Positions 36,031 to 47,734 of a stretch of 64,000 nt of DNA are shown here, in pieces; the stretch's first letter is position 1; every line of letters starts with the position of its first letter. The notes beneath the pieces were generated by a model. The model had not been told where the DNA came from. It did not search any database and worked only from the letters and a program-made list of their open reading frames with translations. The position numbers and the translations under genes are program-made. Origin of the DNA: Sympetrum striolatum (taxonomy: Eukaryota; Arthropoda; Insecta; Odonata; Libellulidae); the NCBI GenBank assembly GCA_947579665.1, contig OX388348.1, positions 13,516,001 to 13,580,000 of the forward strand, written 5' to 3'.

Positions 36031-36035
36031 ACCTA

Positions 36036-36060
36036 TATAGATAGATAGATAGATAGATAG
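36036..36060 (+). repeat. (GATA)n microsatellite at the unit 1/2 junction
   Basis: Six to seven GATA copies directly bridge the end of unit 1 (CTCGTATACCTATATA) and the start of unit 2 (GGATACAAATTC). Confidence 0.85.
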
Positions 36061-37136
36061 GATACAAATTCACAGCCTAAACTACAAGCGTCATTGATCT
36101 GAAATTTTTATGACATATTGGCCATAACGTGAAACCCCCAGGAAAAAAGCGACTTTGATCCTCAGTGTCATGGGTTCGATTCCAGAGGGCCCCAAAGTCC
36201 CGATTTTTCCCGTTTAAATGCATTGCTTTGATTTTCGGGAATTTAAAAAAAATACTTTCCGGATAAGTAGAGAATCGAAACTCAAGGAGCCTATATATAT
36301 GGTCATCATCTATTGAAAACATAAATGAGTTTTACGGAAAATATCCTGGGTTCGATGCTAGGTTGGGGCAAAAATCGGCCGTTTAAAATGCATTGTGGCG
36401 ATTTTTAAGATTTTTTTTGGACCCCTTTCCGATGGCATGGAAACTTGAAATTTAGCATGGGGTTAGAAATCATAAATATATTTCATAATAAATTTTTTTG
36501 TATTCGCTTATGGTCCTTGGTTCGATCCCAGAGGGCCATTTGCACTCCAGAATGCATTTCTTATGGGGATAACTTAAACAAATTTTAGGTACTTCCCGGC
36601 ATGCTATCGACTTAAAACTTAGCATGATAGAAGAACCAGACTTAACAAATCAAACAATGCATTCATAGCTATCAATGTGTCCTGGGTTCGACACCAGGTG
36701 TCTCTGCAATCAGAAGTTGATCCGATTTTTAGGAATTATTTTGAAACCTTTCCTAATAATATAGAAACTTGAAATTTGGCATATAGATTGAGATCAATAA
36801 TAACTTTCAGAAACTTTTTTAAATTTCCAAGATCGTCCTTGGTTCGAGTCCCGAGAGCCATTTACATTCGTGAACATTAGAGCGTCTTTTGAGGCAGTTG
36901 TAACCAATATTTCTGCTTGAATCTTCACACATAGTTAGAGATGGTGATCTTCTATTGTGTTTCATAGTAGGTTTTCCAGTAAGACCCGGGTTCGATTCCA
37001 GACGATGAAATTTCATCGAATTTTAAGAAAAAATTAAATACTTTTTTTTTTCTTATGAGGACCGTCCCGATGTGATGCCGATATGAAATTAGTATTGCCG
37101 ATCTGCTTGCAGTATGCAAGCTACATTTTACTCGTA
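36059..37136 (+). repeat. B-box array unit 2 (1.08 kb, six monomers)
   Basis: A direct repeat of unit 1 with the same length. TTCGA cores are at 36175, 36351, 36521, 36687, 36843 and 36991 (176, 170, 166, 156, 148). The 3' hairpin GCTTGCAGTATGCAAGC and the CTCGTATACC end are retained. The fourth monomer has a near-perfect CCTGG/CCAGG stem around GTTCGACA. Confidence 0.88.
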
Positions 37137-37142
37137 TACCTA

Positions 37143-37166
37143 TATAGATAGATAGATAGATAGGAT
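37143..37166 (+). repeat. (GATA)n microsatellite at the unit 2/3 junction
   Basis: Five to six GATA copies between the end of unit 2 and the start of unit 3, as at the previous junction. Confidence 0.8.
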
Positions 37167-38240
37167 ACTAATTCACAGCCTAAACCACTAGCGTGATTGA
37201 TTTGAAATTTTTACGACGTATTGGCCATAACGTGTAACCGCCAGAAAAATTGCGATTTTGATCCTCAGGGTCATGCGTTCGATTCCAGAGGGCCCCAAAG
37301 TCGCGATTTTCTCCATAAGAATACATGGCGGGGATTTACGAAAATTTTTTTAAGGTACTTCCCGGGGAGAGAAAGATTTGAAACTCGAGGGATCGCTAGA
37401 AGCCGTGCGTATCCAACGAAAATCAGAAAAACATCTTAGAATATAGTCCATGGTTCGATGCTTGGTCGGGGCAAAAATCGGCCGTTTAAAAAGCATTACG
37501 GCGATTTTGAAGATTTTTTTTGGATCCTTTCCCGATAACATGGATATTCGAAACTCGGCACGTGGATAGATATCATGAATATACTTCATAATCAAATTTT
37601 ACATGTTCACTGATGGTCCTTGGTTCGATCCCAGAGGGCCATTTGCACTTCTCAATGCATTTCTTACGGAGACAACGGAAACAAAATTTAGGTACTTTCC
37701 GACATGCTATCAACTTCAAACTTTGCATGATACAAGAGCAAGTCATTACAAATCAAACTGTGCATTCACAGCTTGCAATACGTCCTGGGTTCGACACCAG
37801 GTGTCTCTGAAATCAGAATTTGATCCGATTTTTAGGAATTATTTTGAAACCTTTCCCACTAAAATAGAAACTTGAAATTCGGCATATAGATAGAGATCAT
37901 AAATATCTATCAGAAACATATTTTAGAATTCCACGATCGTCCTTGGTTCGAATCCCGAGAGGCATTAACATTCGTGAAAATTAGAACGTTTTTTGAGGCA
38001 GTTTTAGCCAATATTTCTGCTTGAATTTTCACATATAGTTAGAGATGGTGATCTTCTATTGTGTTTCATACTAGGTTTACCAGTAAGACCCGGGTTCGAT
38101 GCCAGACGATGAAATTTCAGCGAATTTTAAGAAAAAATTAAATCCTTTTTTTTTCTTTTAAAGACCGTCCCGATATGATGCCGATATGAAATTAGTATTG
38201 CCGATCTGCTTGCAGTATGCAAGCTACATTTTACTCGTAT
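37162..38240 (+). repeat. B-box array unit 3 (1.08 kb, six monomers)
   Basis: Third direct copy. TTCGA cores are at 37278, 37454, 37624, 37790, 37947 and 38095 (176, 170, 166, 157, 148). In the first two monomers the text around the box differs from units 1 and 2 and is closer to units 4 and 7 (for example TCTAGAAGCC-type versus TAGATGCC-type stretches). The array thus contains at least two unit subtypes. Confidence 0.87.
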
Positions 38241-38337
38241 ATATATATATATATCTATTATATATAGACGTTTCTCCGGATATCTATTATATATAGATGC
38301 TTCTCCGGATTCATTCATGTATCCATATATATATATA
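38241..38337. repeat. Tail-to-tail junction between units 3 and 4
   Basis: A TA run, two copies of the ~40-bp boundary repeat (TATCTATTATATATAGA and TTCTCCGGAT landmarks), and another TA run separate the 3' end of unit 3 from the inverted 3' end of unit 4. The flanks (ATTTTACTCGTA and TACGAGTAAAAT) make this the centre of a large imperfect palindrome. Confidence 0.8.
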
Positions 38338-39415
38338 TACGAGTAAAATGTAGCTTGCATACTGCAAGCAGATCGGCAATACTAAATTCATATCGGCATC
38401 ACATCGGGACGGTCTTCATAAGAAAAAAAAGGATTTAATTTTTTCTTAAAATTCGCTGAAATTTCATCGTCTGGCATTCAACCCGGGTCTTACTGGTAAA
38501 CCTACTATGAAACACAATAGAAGATAACCATCTCTAACTATGTGTGAAAATTCAAGCGAAAATATTGCCTACAACTGCCTCAAAAGACGCTCTAATTTTC
38601 ACGAATGTAAATGGCTCTCGGGACTCGAACCAAGGACTATCTCTAAAATTTAAAAAATGTTTCGGAAAGTTATTAATCATCTCAATCTATATGCCAAATT
38701 TCAAGTTTCTATATTATTGGGAAAGACTTCAAAATAATTCCTAAATATCGGATCAACTTCTGATTGCAGAGACACCTGGTGTCGAACCCAGGACACATTG
38801 ATAGCTGTGAATGCATAGTTAGATTTGTTAAGACTTGCTCTTCTATCATGCAAAGTTTGAAGTCGATAGCATATCGGGAAGTACCTAAAATTTGTTTCCG
38901 TTATCTCCCTAAGAAATGCATTGAGGAATTTAAATGTCCCTCTGGGATCGAACCAAGGACCATCAGCGAATATGTAAAATTCGATTATGATATATTTTTA
39001 TGGTATCTAACCTCATACCGAATTTCAAGTTTCTATGCCATCGGGAACGGGTCCAAAAAAAATCTTCAAAATCGCCGCAATGCATTTTAAACGGCCGATT
39101 TTTGCCCCGGCCTAGCATCGAACCAAGGACAATATTCGTAGATGTCTTTATGGTTTTCTTTAGATATGCACGGCATCTAGCGATCCCTTGAATTTCAAAT
39201 CTCTCCTTTTCCGGGAAGTGCCTCAAAAAAATTTTCAAATATCCCCGCCATGTATTCTTATGGACAAAATCGCGACTTTGGGGCCTTCTGGAATCGAACC
39301 CATGACACCGAGGTTCAATGTCGGCTTTTTCCTGGAGGTTACACGTTATGGCCAATATGTCGTAAAAATTTCAAGGCATTGGCACTTGTGGAACATGGTT
39401 AGAATTTTGATCCCC
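38338..39415 (-). repeat. B-box array unit 4, inverted
   Basis: The same 1.08-kb unit on the minus strand. Core positions (plus coordinates of TCGAA) are 38477 (mutated to TTCAA), 38625, 38782, 38948, 39118 and 39294. The spacing 148, 157, 166, 170, 176 is the exact mirror of the plus copies. The start near 39,360-39,415 resembles unit 7 (GTGGAACATGG and ATTTTGATCCCCTAT) rather than units 1-2. Confidence 0.87.
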
Positions 39416-39440
39416 TATATATAACTTATATATATATAGG

Positions 39441-40551
39441 TACGAGTAAAATGTAGCTTGCATACTGCAAGCAGATCGACAACACTAATTTCATGTCGGC
39501 ATCATATCGGGAAGGCCGTCAAAAGAAAAAAAAATGCATTGAAAATATTCTGATTATTCGCTGCATTTTATTAGTCCGGCATCGAACCCGGGACTTCCTA
39601 GTGATACTTACTATGCAGCACAATAGAAGATCACCATCTCTAACTATCTGTGAAAATTCAAGCAGAAATATTATCTGAAACTGCATCGAACGACGTCCTA
39701 CTTTTCCCTTATATTTCTTATGAGAGAAATGATAATGTGGTCTGGCATCGAACCCAGGAATATTACGGTCTTCTGAAAACTGTTTTCTTAAACCAGTTTT
39801 AACCATACATCTTCCAGCCAAGCACGAACTTCCTATCATTTCGATAAGTGCATCAAAAAAATAATGAAATACAAACCCTATGTATTTTAAACGGGAGACA
39901 TATTTACCGCCCGGCATCGAACCCGGGACTTTCTGGTGAAACTTCCTATGCAACATAATAGAAGATATTATTCTTTAACTATGTGCGAAAATTCAAGCAG
40001 AAATATTGGCTGCAACTGCCTCAATCGAAGTCTTACTTTTCCCTTATATTCCTTATGAGAGAAAAGTTAATGTGCTCTGGCATCGAACCCAGGAATAGTA
40101 CGGTCTTATGAAAATTTTTTTCTTAAACTAATTCTTACCTTACACTTTCCGGCTAAGCACGAACTTCCTATTTTTTCGAGAAGTGCATCAAAAAAAATAA
40201 TGAAAAACAGCTCCCATGTATTTTAAAGGGCAGATCTTTGCATCGTCCTAGCATCGAAACCAGGATATTTTTTGTGAAAGTCATTGATGTTTTCGAAAGT
40301 CCAAGACCATAAATATAGACACCTTGAGTTTTATTTCTCTACCTTTCCGGAAACTATTTTTTTTTAATTCCCGAAAATCACGGCAATGCATTTAAACGGG
40401 AAAAATCGGGACTTTGGGGCCCTCTGGAATCGAACCTATGACACTGAGGATCAAAGTCGCTTTTTTCCTGGGGGTTATACGTTATGGCCAATATGTCATA
40501 AAAATTTCAATTCAATGACGCTTGTGGTTTAGCCTGTGAATTTGTATCCTA
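39441..40551 (-). repeat. B-box array unit 5, inverted, rearranged
   Basis: 1.11 kb, also six boxes, but with different spacing: 39582, 39748, 39917, 40083, 40254 and 40430 (166, 169, 166, 171, 176). Two distinct modules alternate, one with the AATAGAAGAT landmark and the other with CTTATGAGAGAAA. The pair is duplicated at an offset of about 335 bp. The last two modules match modules 2 and 1 of the other units. Modules 3-5 have therefore been replaced by a duplicated dimer. Confidence 0.85.
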
Positions 40552-40610
40552 TCTATATAGCTATATATATGAATGAATCCGGAGAAGCATCTATATATAA
40601 TAGATATAGA

Positions 40611-41689
40611 GAGGATACAAACTCACAGCCTAAACCACAAGAGTGATTGAGCTGAAATTTTTACGGCGTATTGGCCATAACGTGTAACCACCAGAAAAAT
40701 TGCGATTATGATTCTCAGTGTCATGGGTTCGATGCCAGGGGGCTCCAAAGTCCCGATTTTTCCCGTTTAAATGCATTGCTTTGATTTTCGGGAATTTAAA
40801 AAAAATACTTCCCGGATAGGTAGAGAATCAAAACTCAAGGAGCCTTTATATATGGTCATGATCTATCGAAAACATAAATGAGTTTTACGGAAAATAACCT
40901 GGGTTCGATGCTAGGTCGATGCAAAAATCTGCCGTTTAAAATGCATTGTGGCGATTTTTAAGATTTGTTTTGGACTCTTTCCCGATGGCATGGAAACTTG
41001 AAATTCGGTATGAGGTTAGATATCATAAATATATTTCATAATCGATTTTTATGCTTTCCCTGATGTTCCTTGGTTCGATCCCAGAGGGCCATTTACATTC
41101 CTCAATGCATTTCTTATGGAGATAACGGAAACAAGTTTAAGGTACTTCCCGGCATGCTATCGACTTAAAACTTTGCATGATAGAAGATCCAGTCTTAACA
41201 AATCTAACTATGCATTCATAGCTATCAATGTGTCCTAGGTTCGACACCAGGTGTCTCTGCAATCAGAAGTTGATCCGATTTTTAGGAATTATTTTCAAAC
41301 CTTTCCCAATAATATAGAAACTTGAAATTTGGCATATAGATTGAGATCAATAATAACTTTCAGAAACATTTTTTAAATTTCCAAGATCGTCCTTGGTTCG
41401 AGTCCCGAGAGCCATTTACATTCGTGAACATTAGAGCGTCTTTTGAGGCAGTTGTAGCCAATATTTCTGCTTGAATTTTCACACATAGTTAGAGATGGTG
41501 ATCTTCTATTGTGTTTTATAGTAGGTTTTCAGTAAGACCCGGGTTCGATTCCAGACGATGAAATTTCAGCGAATTTTAAGAAAAAATTAAATCCTTTTTT
41601 TTTTCTTAAGAGGACCGTCCCGATATGATGCCGATATGAAATTAGAATTGCCGATCTGCTTGCAGTATGCAAGCTACATTTTACTCGTA
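40611..41689 (+). repeat. B-box array unit 6 (1.08 kb, six monomers)
   Basis: Back in plus orientation and close to unit 2. TTCGA cores are at 40728, 40904, 41074, 41240, 41397 and 41544 (176, 170, 166, 157, 147). It is preceded by an inverted ~40-bp boundary repeat and ends with the hairpin and CTCGTACC. Confidence 0.87.
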
Positions 41690-41724
41690 CCTATATATAT
41701 ATATTCATATATATACACATTCAT

Positions 41725-42800
41725 AGGGGATCAAAATTCTAGCCATGTTCCACAAGTGCCACCGAGTTGAAATTTTTACGACGTTATGGCCATGACGTGT
41801 AACCTCCAGGAAAAAGCCGACATTGAACCTCGGTGTCATGGGTTCGATTCCAGAAGGCCCCAAAGTCCCGATTTTCCCCATAAGGATACATGGTGAAGAT
41901 TTTCGAAAAATTTTTTGAAGCACTTCCCGGAAAGGTAGAGAATTGAAATTCGAGGGATCGCTAGATGCCGTGGATATCTAACGAAAATCAAAAAGACATC
42001 TTCGAATATTGTCCATGGTTCGATGCTAGGTTGTGGCAAATATCGGCCGTTTAAAATACATTGCGGCGATTTTTAAGATTTTATTTGGACCATTTGCCGA
42101 TGGCATGGAAACTTGAAATTTGGCATGAGGTTAGATATCATGGATATATTTTATAATCAAATTTTACATGTTCGCTAATGGTCCTTGGTTCGATCCCAGA
42201 GGGCCATTTGCACTTCTCAATGCATTTCTTACGGAGATAACGGAAACAAAATTTTGGTACTTCCCGACATGCTATCGACTTCAAACTTTGCATTACACTA
42301 GAGCAAATTTATACAAATCAAACTGTGCATTCACAGCTTACAATATGTCCTGGGTTTGACACCAGGTGTCTCTGCAATCAGAAGTTGCTCCGATTTTTAG
42401 GAATTATTTTGAAACCTATCCCAATAATATAGAAACTTGAAATTCGGCATATAGATAGAGATCATAAATAATTCTCAGAAACACCTTTTAGATTTCCAAG
42501 ATCGTCCTTGGTTCGAATCCAGAGAGCCATTTAAATTCGTGAAAATTAGAACGTCTTTTGAGGCAGTTGTAGCCATTATTTCTGCTTGAATTTTCACACA
42601 AAGTTACAGATGGTGATCTTCTATTGTGTTTCATAGTAGGTTTACCAGTAAGACCCGGGTTCGATGCCAGACGATGAAATTTCAGCGAATTTTAAGAAAA
42701 AATTAAATCCATTTCTTTCTTTTGAGGACCGTCCCGATAGAATGCCGATATGAAATTAGTGTTGTCGATCTGCTTGCAGTATGCAAGCAACATTTTACTC

Positions 42801-42803
<3 letters not shown>
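41725..42803 (+). repeat. B-box array unit 7 (1.08 kb, six monomers)
   Basis: The last unit. Cores are at 41843, 42019, 42189, 42355 (mutated to TTTGA), 42512 and 42660 (176, 170, 166, 157, 148). The 5' part belongs to the second subtype (GATCAAAATTCTAGCCATG). It ends GCTTGCAGTATGCAAGC-AACATTTTACTCGTA and runs straight into a TA microsatellite. Confidence 0.87.
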
Positions 42804-42863
<60 letters not shown>

Positions 42864-42897
42864 CACACATGCATACATACACACACACACACTTATA
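42800..42897. repeat. (TA)n(CA)n compound microsatellite
   Basis: About 28 TA steps followed by CATACA/CACACA repeats, directly at the end of array unit 7. All IY-rich open frames here are translated microsatellite. Confidence 0.95.
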
Positions 42898-42939
42898 TTT
42901 ATATATTATCACATATTATTCTTTCCCTCATTCATCCGG

Positions 42940-44255
42940 TGGCCAGGTAAAAGCGATTCAACGAAATATATTATCTTATGCGAAAGCCCTCCCGTTGCTC
43001 CAGGAGGTACCCTTACGAATTCATTTCGCCGTATTTCCCCTTCGATCCGAAAACAGGTACAATCCGCCCTCCCATTTCCCTACCTCCCACGGCTCTCACA
43101 TATATTGCCTCTCGCGCGGCTCTTTCCACGCCGATATATTGCCTCGCCCCCAGTTCGGGCAAAAAATAAAATTGTATTCGACACATACGCTAAGGGGAAG
43201 GGGTTAGAGACCGCTCCTTCCGCGCGCTTAAACTTCTCGTTGTCGGTATGTGTCGAGTCCTTTCGCGTCTTTGGCATTCAATATAACTTTTTAAATAAGT
43301 TGGGAAAACTCGATACTTCTCCTTAAATAGTCTTTTCTCCGTTTCTTTTATCTCGGGAAAGTTTTAGCCTCCGCTTTCCATAAAGAGCTTTCTTTCCCTA
43401 GACCTCTCCCTTTTTTATGTTTTACGTTATTTTTTTCTCTATCCGTGTACCAACTCCCGGATTGTGATTTCCTCCGAGGACGTTGAGTCAACATCTTGAA
43501 AATTCGCCGGATACACGGGAATTAAATTAAATTTCTCTCTCTTTCTTTCCCGGCTTTTATAAATGTGCCATCCGCGTGTGAAATGTACTTTATTCGAGCG
43601 GTGGAATAAAACTGGCTGAATTTTCAGCAGGAGGCTAAGGAAGGGATCAGGAAGCCTTTATTTATGTAGTGCGGGGCGATATAAAATTGGGTAACAAAAG
43701 AGAAGCGGGAGAAATCTCTATATTTAAGAGGAGTAATCCACGCCGGGGCACAATGGCGGGATGAAATATCGATGAATATGAATGGATATTAAAATGGCCC
43801 TCTCATTGTTTGGACCTTCACCATCCAGCGGGGTAATTATTTATGCATTCCATAGCTCTTGGATATTCTTCCTAATCTGCTATGGAAAACCACCCCCCCC
43901 CCGACGTATATTAGCTCTCTTTCTTTGTGCTTTCTGTTACGCCATATATTTCCTCTTTTAAGTATTTATATACTTCCGATGCATATTTCTCCGGTCGATT
44001 TCATTGATGTGAAATTACTGATCATATCTCACCGCTTTTCGCGTTCCGCAAAGAGAGGAAACAATATGAAATTGCGTTCTGAGAATGCATGCGCTGGAGG
44101 TGCGCGTGAGGAAACCGTCTTCTTTCCCCAGTCTGGTCATGAATTACTTAGAGGACGATGGAACTGGGTGGAGTTAGTACTCGACCCATGTGCTGGTGGC
44201 GTCATTTTTTTGCTCGGTTTTCAAGTGTAAAATCACTAAGTCTATGAGGCTCCCG
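42940..44255. other. GC-richer block without recognised gene
   Basis: CpG-containing, pyrimidine-rich sequence with several frames of 60-180 residues open on the plus strand (the longest borrows its start from the microsatellite). No domain, splice pattern or codon bias that I can defend. It could be a conserved regulatory block or an unrecognised exon. Confidence 0.3.
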
Positions 44256-47200
44256 CGCTCTCTTATACAGGCGGGATAATTTTATCTTGTGCCTTTTGAA
44301 AATTGCACCAAGGCTCGTCGTGCATTTGATGGTCCTCAAATTTGTTTTCCGTAGTTCAAAGAAAATCCGCATATAAATGAGTGTTTGAGAGACAATATAT
44401 TTCGAAGAATTTCCCTTTAGCTGAGGATGTTCAAACAGATTCCTTTCAGCTAATTCCGTGCTGCATAGTATCAAATAGTCTGCTAAAAGATTTTTGCAAT
44501 TTTACTTTTAATTTTAATCTTGTGTTTATAAATTAAATTGTTATTTATAAGATTAAAATTCCTTAGAGCCTCCCTAAGTCAAAATATAGAGACTTATCAA
44601 GAAAGGCTAATATTAGAATGAAAAGTAACATACAACAAACTATTGGCAAAGAAATTCGTTTAAGATATGCAAAATATCTTACACATAGTATTATGATAAA
44701 TATTTTATAAAAGCGGTAATAAATAAGTATTAATATTCTATACTAATAAAATAATTAAAGCAAAACTAATGGGGCAAAAATTCATGTGTACTCAAATAGA
44801 AATTGTGAATTAATTTAACAAAATAAAGAAAGGAAAATCATATATAAAAAAAGATTGACATAATATGTATACTTCTCAGCATTCTTTATTTACAACTTTT
44901 ATAGTTAATTTATATTGCATGCTGTGTTGATGGGTAGCAATTGAAAATTATTGGGAAAGGAAAGCTTATACTTGTTTTACCAATTAACATGTAATAACTC
45001 TATCTTTAAGTTTGAAAATCGAGGCGAAAAAATAGTTTTACTATTTCTGCTGGGTCTTTACTATGATAAGTGGAACGTCTTTCTCGTTTAAATGGTATCG
45101 TAATGAAAGAGTTGAAGTTACGGATGTATGTTATTTATAAAAGTAATTTAAAAGATAATACGACCATACGCTATTTAATTTTGCAGGAGAATACTTAGCG
45201 ATAAATAATTCAACCTACCAGAAGTACATTTTAAAGTAAAGTAAATAGACACTGCTACTTAAAAATTCGGGAAATACGGAAATGGATACAGTTGGATAAT
45301 TTCGAAAATTTCTTTGCCAAGTTAATGTTTTATTTGTCCAAATGAAATCTTTGCCTCGCTGTTTAGGCTAGTTTTGAGCCGCACCGTTAGTACAATACAT
45401 TGATTTGGCATGTGCACCGTGAGTACAAGGTTATAAGCGAAGCATTATAGAAAGAGACGGTATTTTTCCATCGAAATTTCAGGCCTAATTTATTTCAACG
45501 AGCACATTAGAACAGTTTTATCTGTGCCTTTATTAAAACACATACATTTCAGAGTATTTTCTGGTATAAGGAGAAGAATTTTAAGATATGTCGATGAGCA
45601 TAGAGTAGCACGTGAGAAAAATTATCTTGCACCACGGTTTCCTGCAATAGTCGTAATAAAAATATTCTGAAATCGCATAGGTGAGCATCCAATATTGCGA
45701 AACGGTGTTAATGGCTATGCTATACTGTTGGAGTCGAATCTCCTCTTGACATAAACAATGTCACTGATAGTGTTGTAAAGTTCAGGTACAATGAAAGTAA
45801 TTTTGCATGTACTCATATCTCGTTTTAAATAACTACTGATAAATGCAAGAAAGAATGTCAATTTCATGTTGGAATTTAACTCGATTCTTGTTGTAACTAT
45901 TTTGTATGAAATAAGTTACCAAATAAGATTCGAATTATCAGGAAATGAGTTACTTCTTCTTCAAGATAGTGTTTCTTTTTAGGAAAAAAATAATTATTGA
46001 TTATAATGAATTGATTATCATCTAATTTATACACGATAATGAATCTTTTAAATGCGCCCGCATTCCCTGGAGATGTATAATGGCTTAGGAAAATAGTTAT
46101 ATAGGGATATAGTTCCCGATAAATTGGAATATTTCAAATTTTTTAGTGTAAAAAATGATAAATTAATGCCTATGATATGGATACATTTTACATAAATTAA
46201 GTCTAACAAGTTGTAAGTTTAAAGCTACTGCCTAAGAAATACATCCCATTTGTATAGTTGGTGGTAATTATTGCAATTAGAAAACAGGGTTAAACTGCTT
46301 TGCATAATATATGAGAGAGCATAAACCGTATGTTTTATGGTATGCAAATCATACGCCATTAAAATTGCAGTGTACAGTCGCGCCTCCACTTAAACAGATG
46401 CAGGACACTTGCTCGAGAAAAATTTCTTGCACGTACACTCAAGTAAATAAAAATTTACTTCTCACAATTCTATGGACACACGTGGGACAACTTGTGTGTG
46501 AAGTGGAGTTAGTCTTCCTCGAGAAGTAAACAGGACTGCAATGGGTAACAGTGGGGCCTGCCCGAGCATGACTTAGCGAAGAAGAAAATATTGAGCCAAA
46601 GGGGATTGGGTCAAAGGGTCCGCTATAAAAAAAGGAAGCCGCATGTTGAACGTCATCTTAGAGAAAGTTGGGGGAAATTTTGGAGAAGGAATGGAAAGGG
46701 ATGTGGGAATTTTGGAAGAGAGCGATGAATGGCCGAGGAGTTGGGTTGATGTGTGAATGACGTCAGTTGAGATTTTATGGATGCATGGAGCAGGATGAGA
46801 TCTAAATATTTGACTGGAATTGGGCATTATTTTGGATGATGGTAAAACAGGTTAATCCGTTTGTGCATTTTTTGTTCTCACTCGCGTGTGCTCACTATGT
46901 TAAAATAGTAAACATAACCGTACAGATAGTACGTTGCGTTACGTAGTTTACGTCGTACGTAAATGGAAAATTATAATTTATGGGTAAAAAAATGAAAGTC
47001 CAGTAAAATTGTGGGTATTTAACCTCTGTCATCCTTTGATCAATACATTTATGGATATAGATTAATTTATCTAAAATTAATGTCAACGAAATATTAATAA
47101 TTGTCAAAATCGAGCGCTTATGAAATTTAATGCGAGAATAGATTGCAAATTTCACATACAGATTTAATCCATCGCATTTTGTACAACCAAGAAAGTCAGC

Positions 47201-47640
47201 CGTTCATTTAAATCATACGGCTGAACTAACTAAATACTACTTTTTTAATTTCATTTCTAGTGGGATATCTTAGTCTTTCGGATATGATAAGTATAATTTT
47301 ACTAAACAGAATTTCATTTTTTGAATTTCACAATGAATTATTTTCAAAATCAGTGTATTCAACCCTTTCAGACTACGAATATACGAGCGTTATTTTCAGT
47401 TTAGAAACTAATTTATTTAACCTTTTGAATGTAGTTCAGTAACAGCTAAAATAAAAAAGAACGTAGAAAAAGTTTAGAAAAGAACCGAATAAATTAATGA
47501 TGCGATTTGTATTCCTATCTCAACTTTCCCCTTTTTATTGATACGGGTTAGGCCGATGGTAGTGCTGATGATGATTTACGATGCGATGATATATCCTGAT
47601 TTAGGCTCTAAATCTTACGACCGGTCGCCCCTCGTGCAGC
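44256..47640. other. Unassigned AT-rich DNA
   Basis: Short frames only. A G-rich patch (46,540-46,830) has an 84-residue minus-strand frame without a known motif. Nothing else supported. Confidence 0.4.
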
Positions 47641-47660
47641 CAACTGTTATCGGAAAATTT

Positions 47661-47730
47661 TAGGCACCATCTGGGATCGAGCTCGGGACCGCATCCACAA
47701 AGGCAGACGCGCCTTTCCACACCATCGCAA
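47661..47730 (-). other. tRNA-like SINE head
   Basis: On the minus strand, GCGATGGTGTGGAAAGGCG is followed by an anticodon-arm-like stretch and CCCGAGCTCGATCCCAG, a T-arm with a slightly altered B box (AGCTCGATCC). Read as a diverged tRNA-derived SINE. Confidence 0.38.
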
Positions 47731-47734
47731 AAAA

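Noticed and set aside
35552..42359. Many short ORFs reading FDTR or RFDPRG-like strings across the array
   Set aside because: They are translations of the repeated B-box motif in different frames and are interrupted in sister units.
34953..42803. CENP-B-box centromeric satellite
   Set aside because: The ~170-bp monomer and TTCG core are suggestive, but the spacing of the A and CGGG positions required by the CENP-B box is not met.
34953..42803. 42 functional tRNA genes
   Set aside because: Only the T-arm/B-box part is preserved. No acceptor or anticodon stems could be folded.
34953..42803. CRISPR array
   Set aside because: Units are far too long, spacers are themselves homologous, and the context is eukaryotic.
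42781..43326. 181-residue plus-strand ORF
   Set aside because: Its first third is translated TA/CA microsatellite and the rest has no motif.
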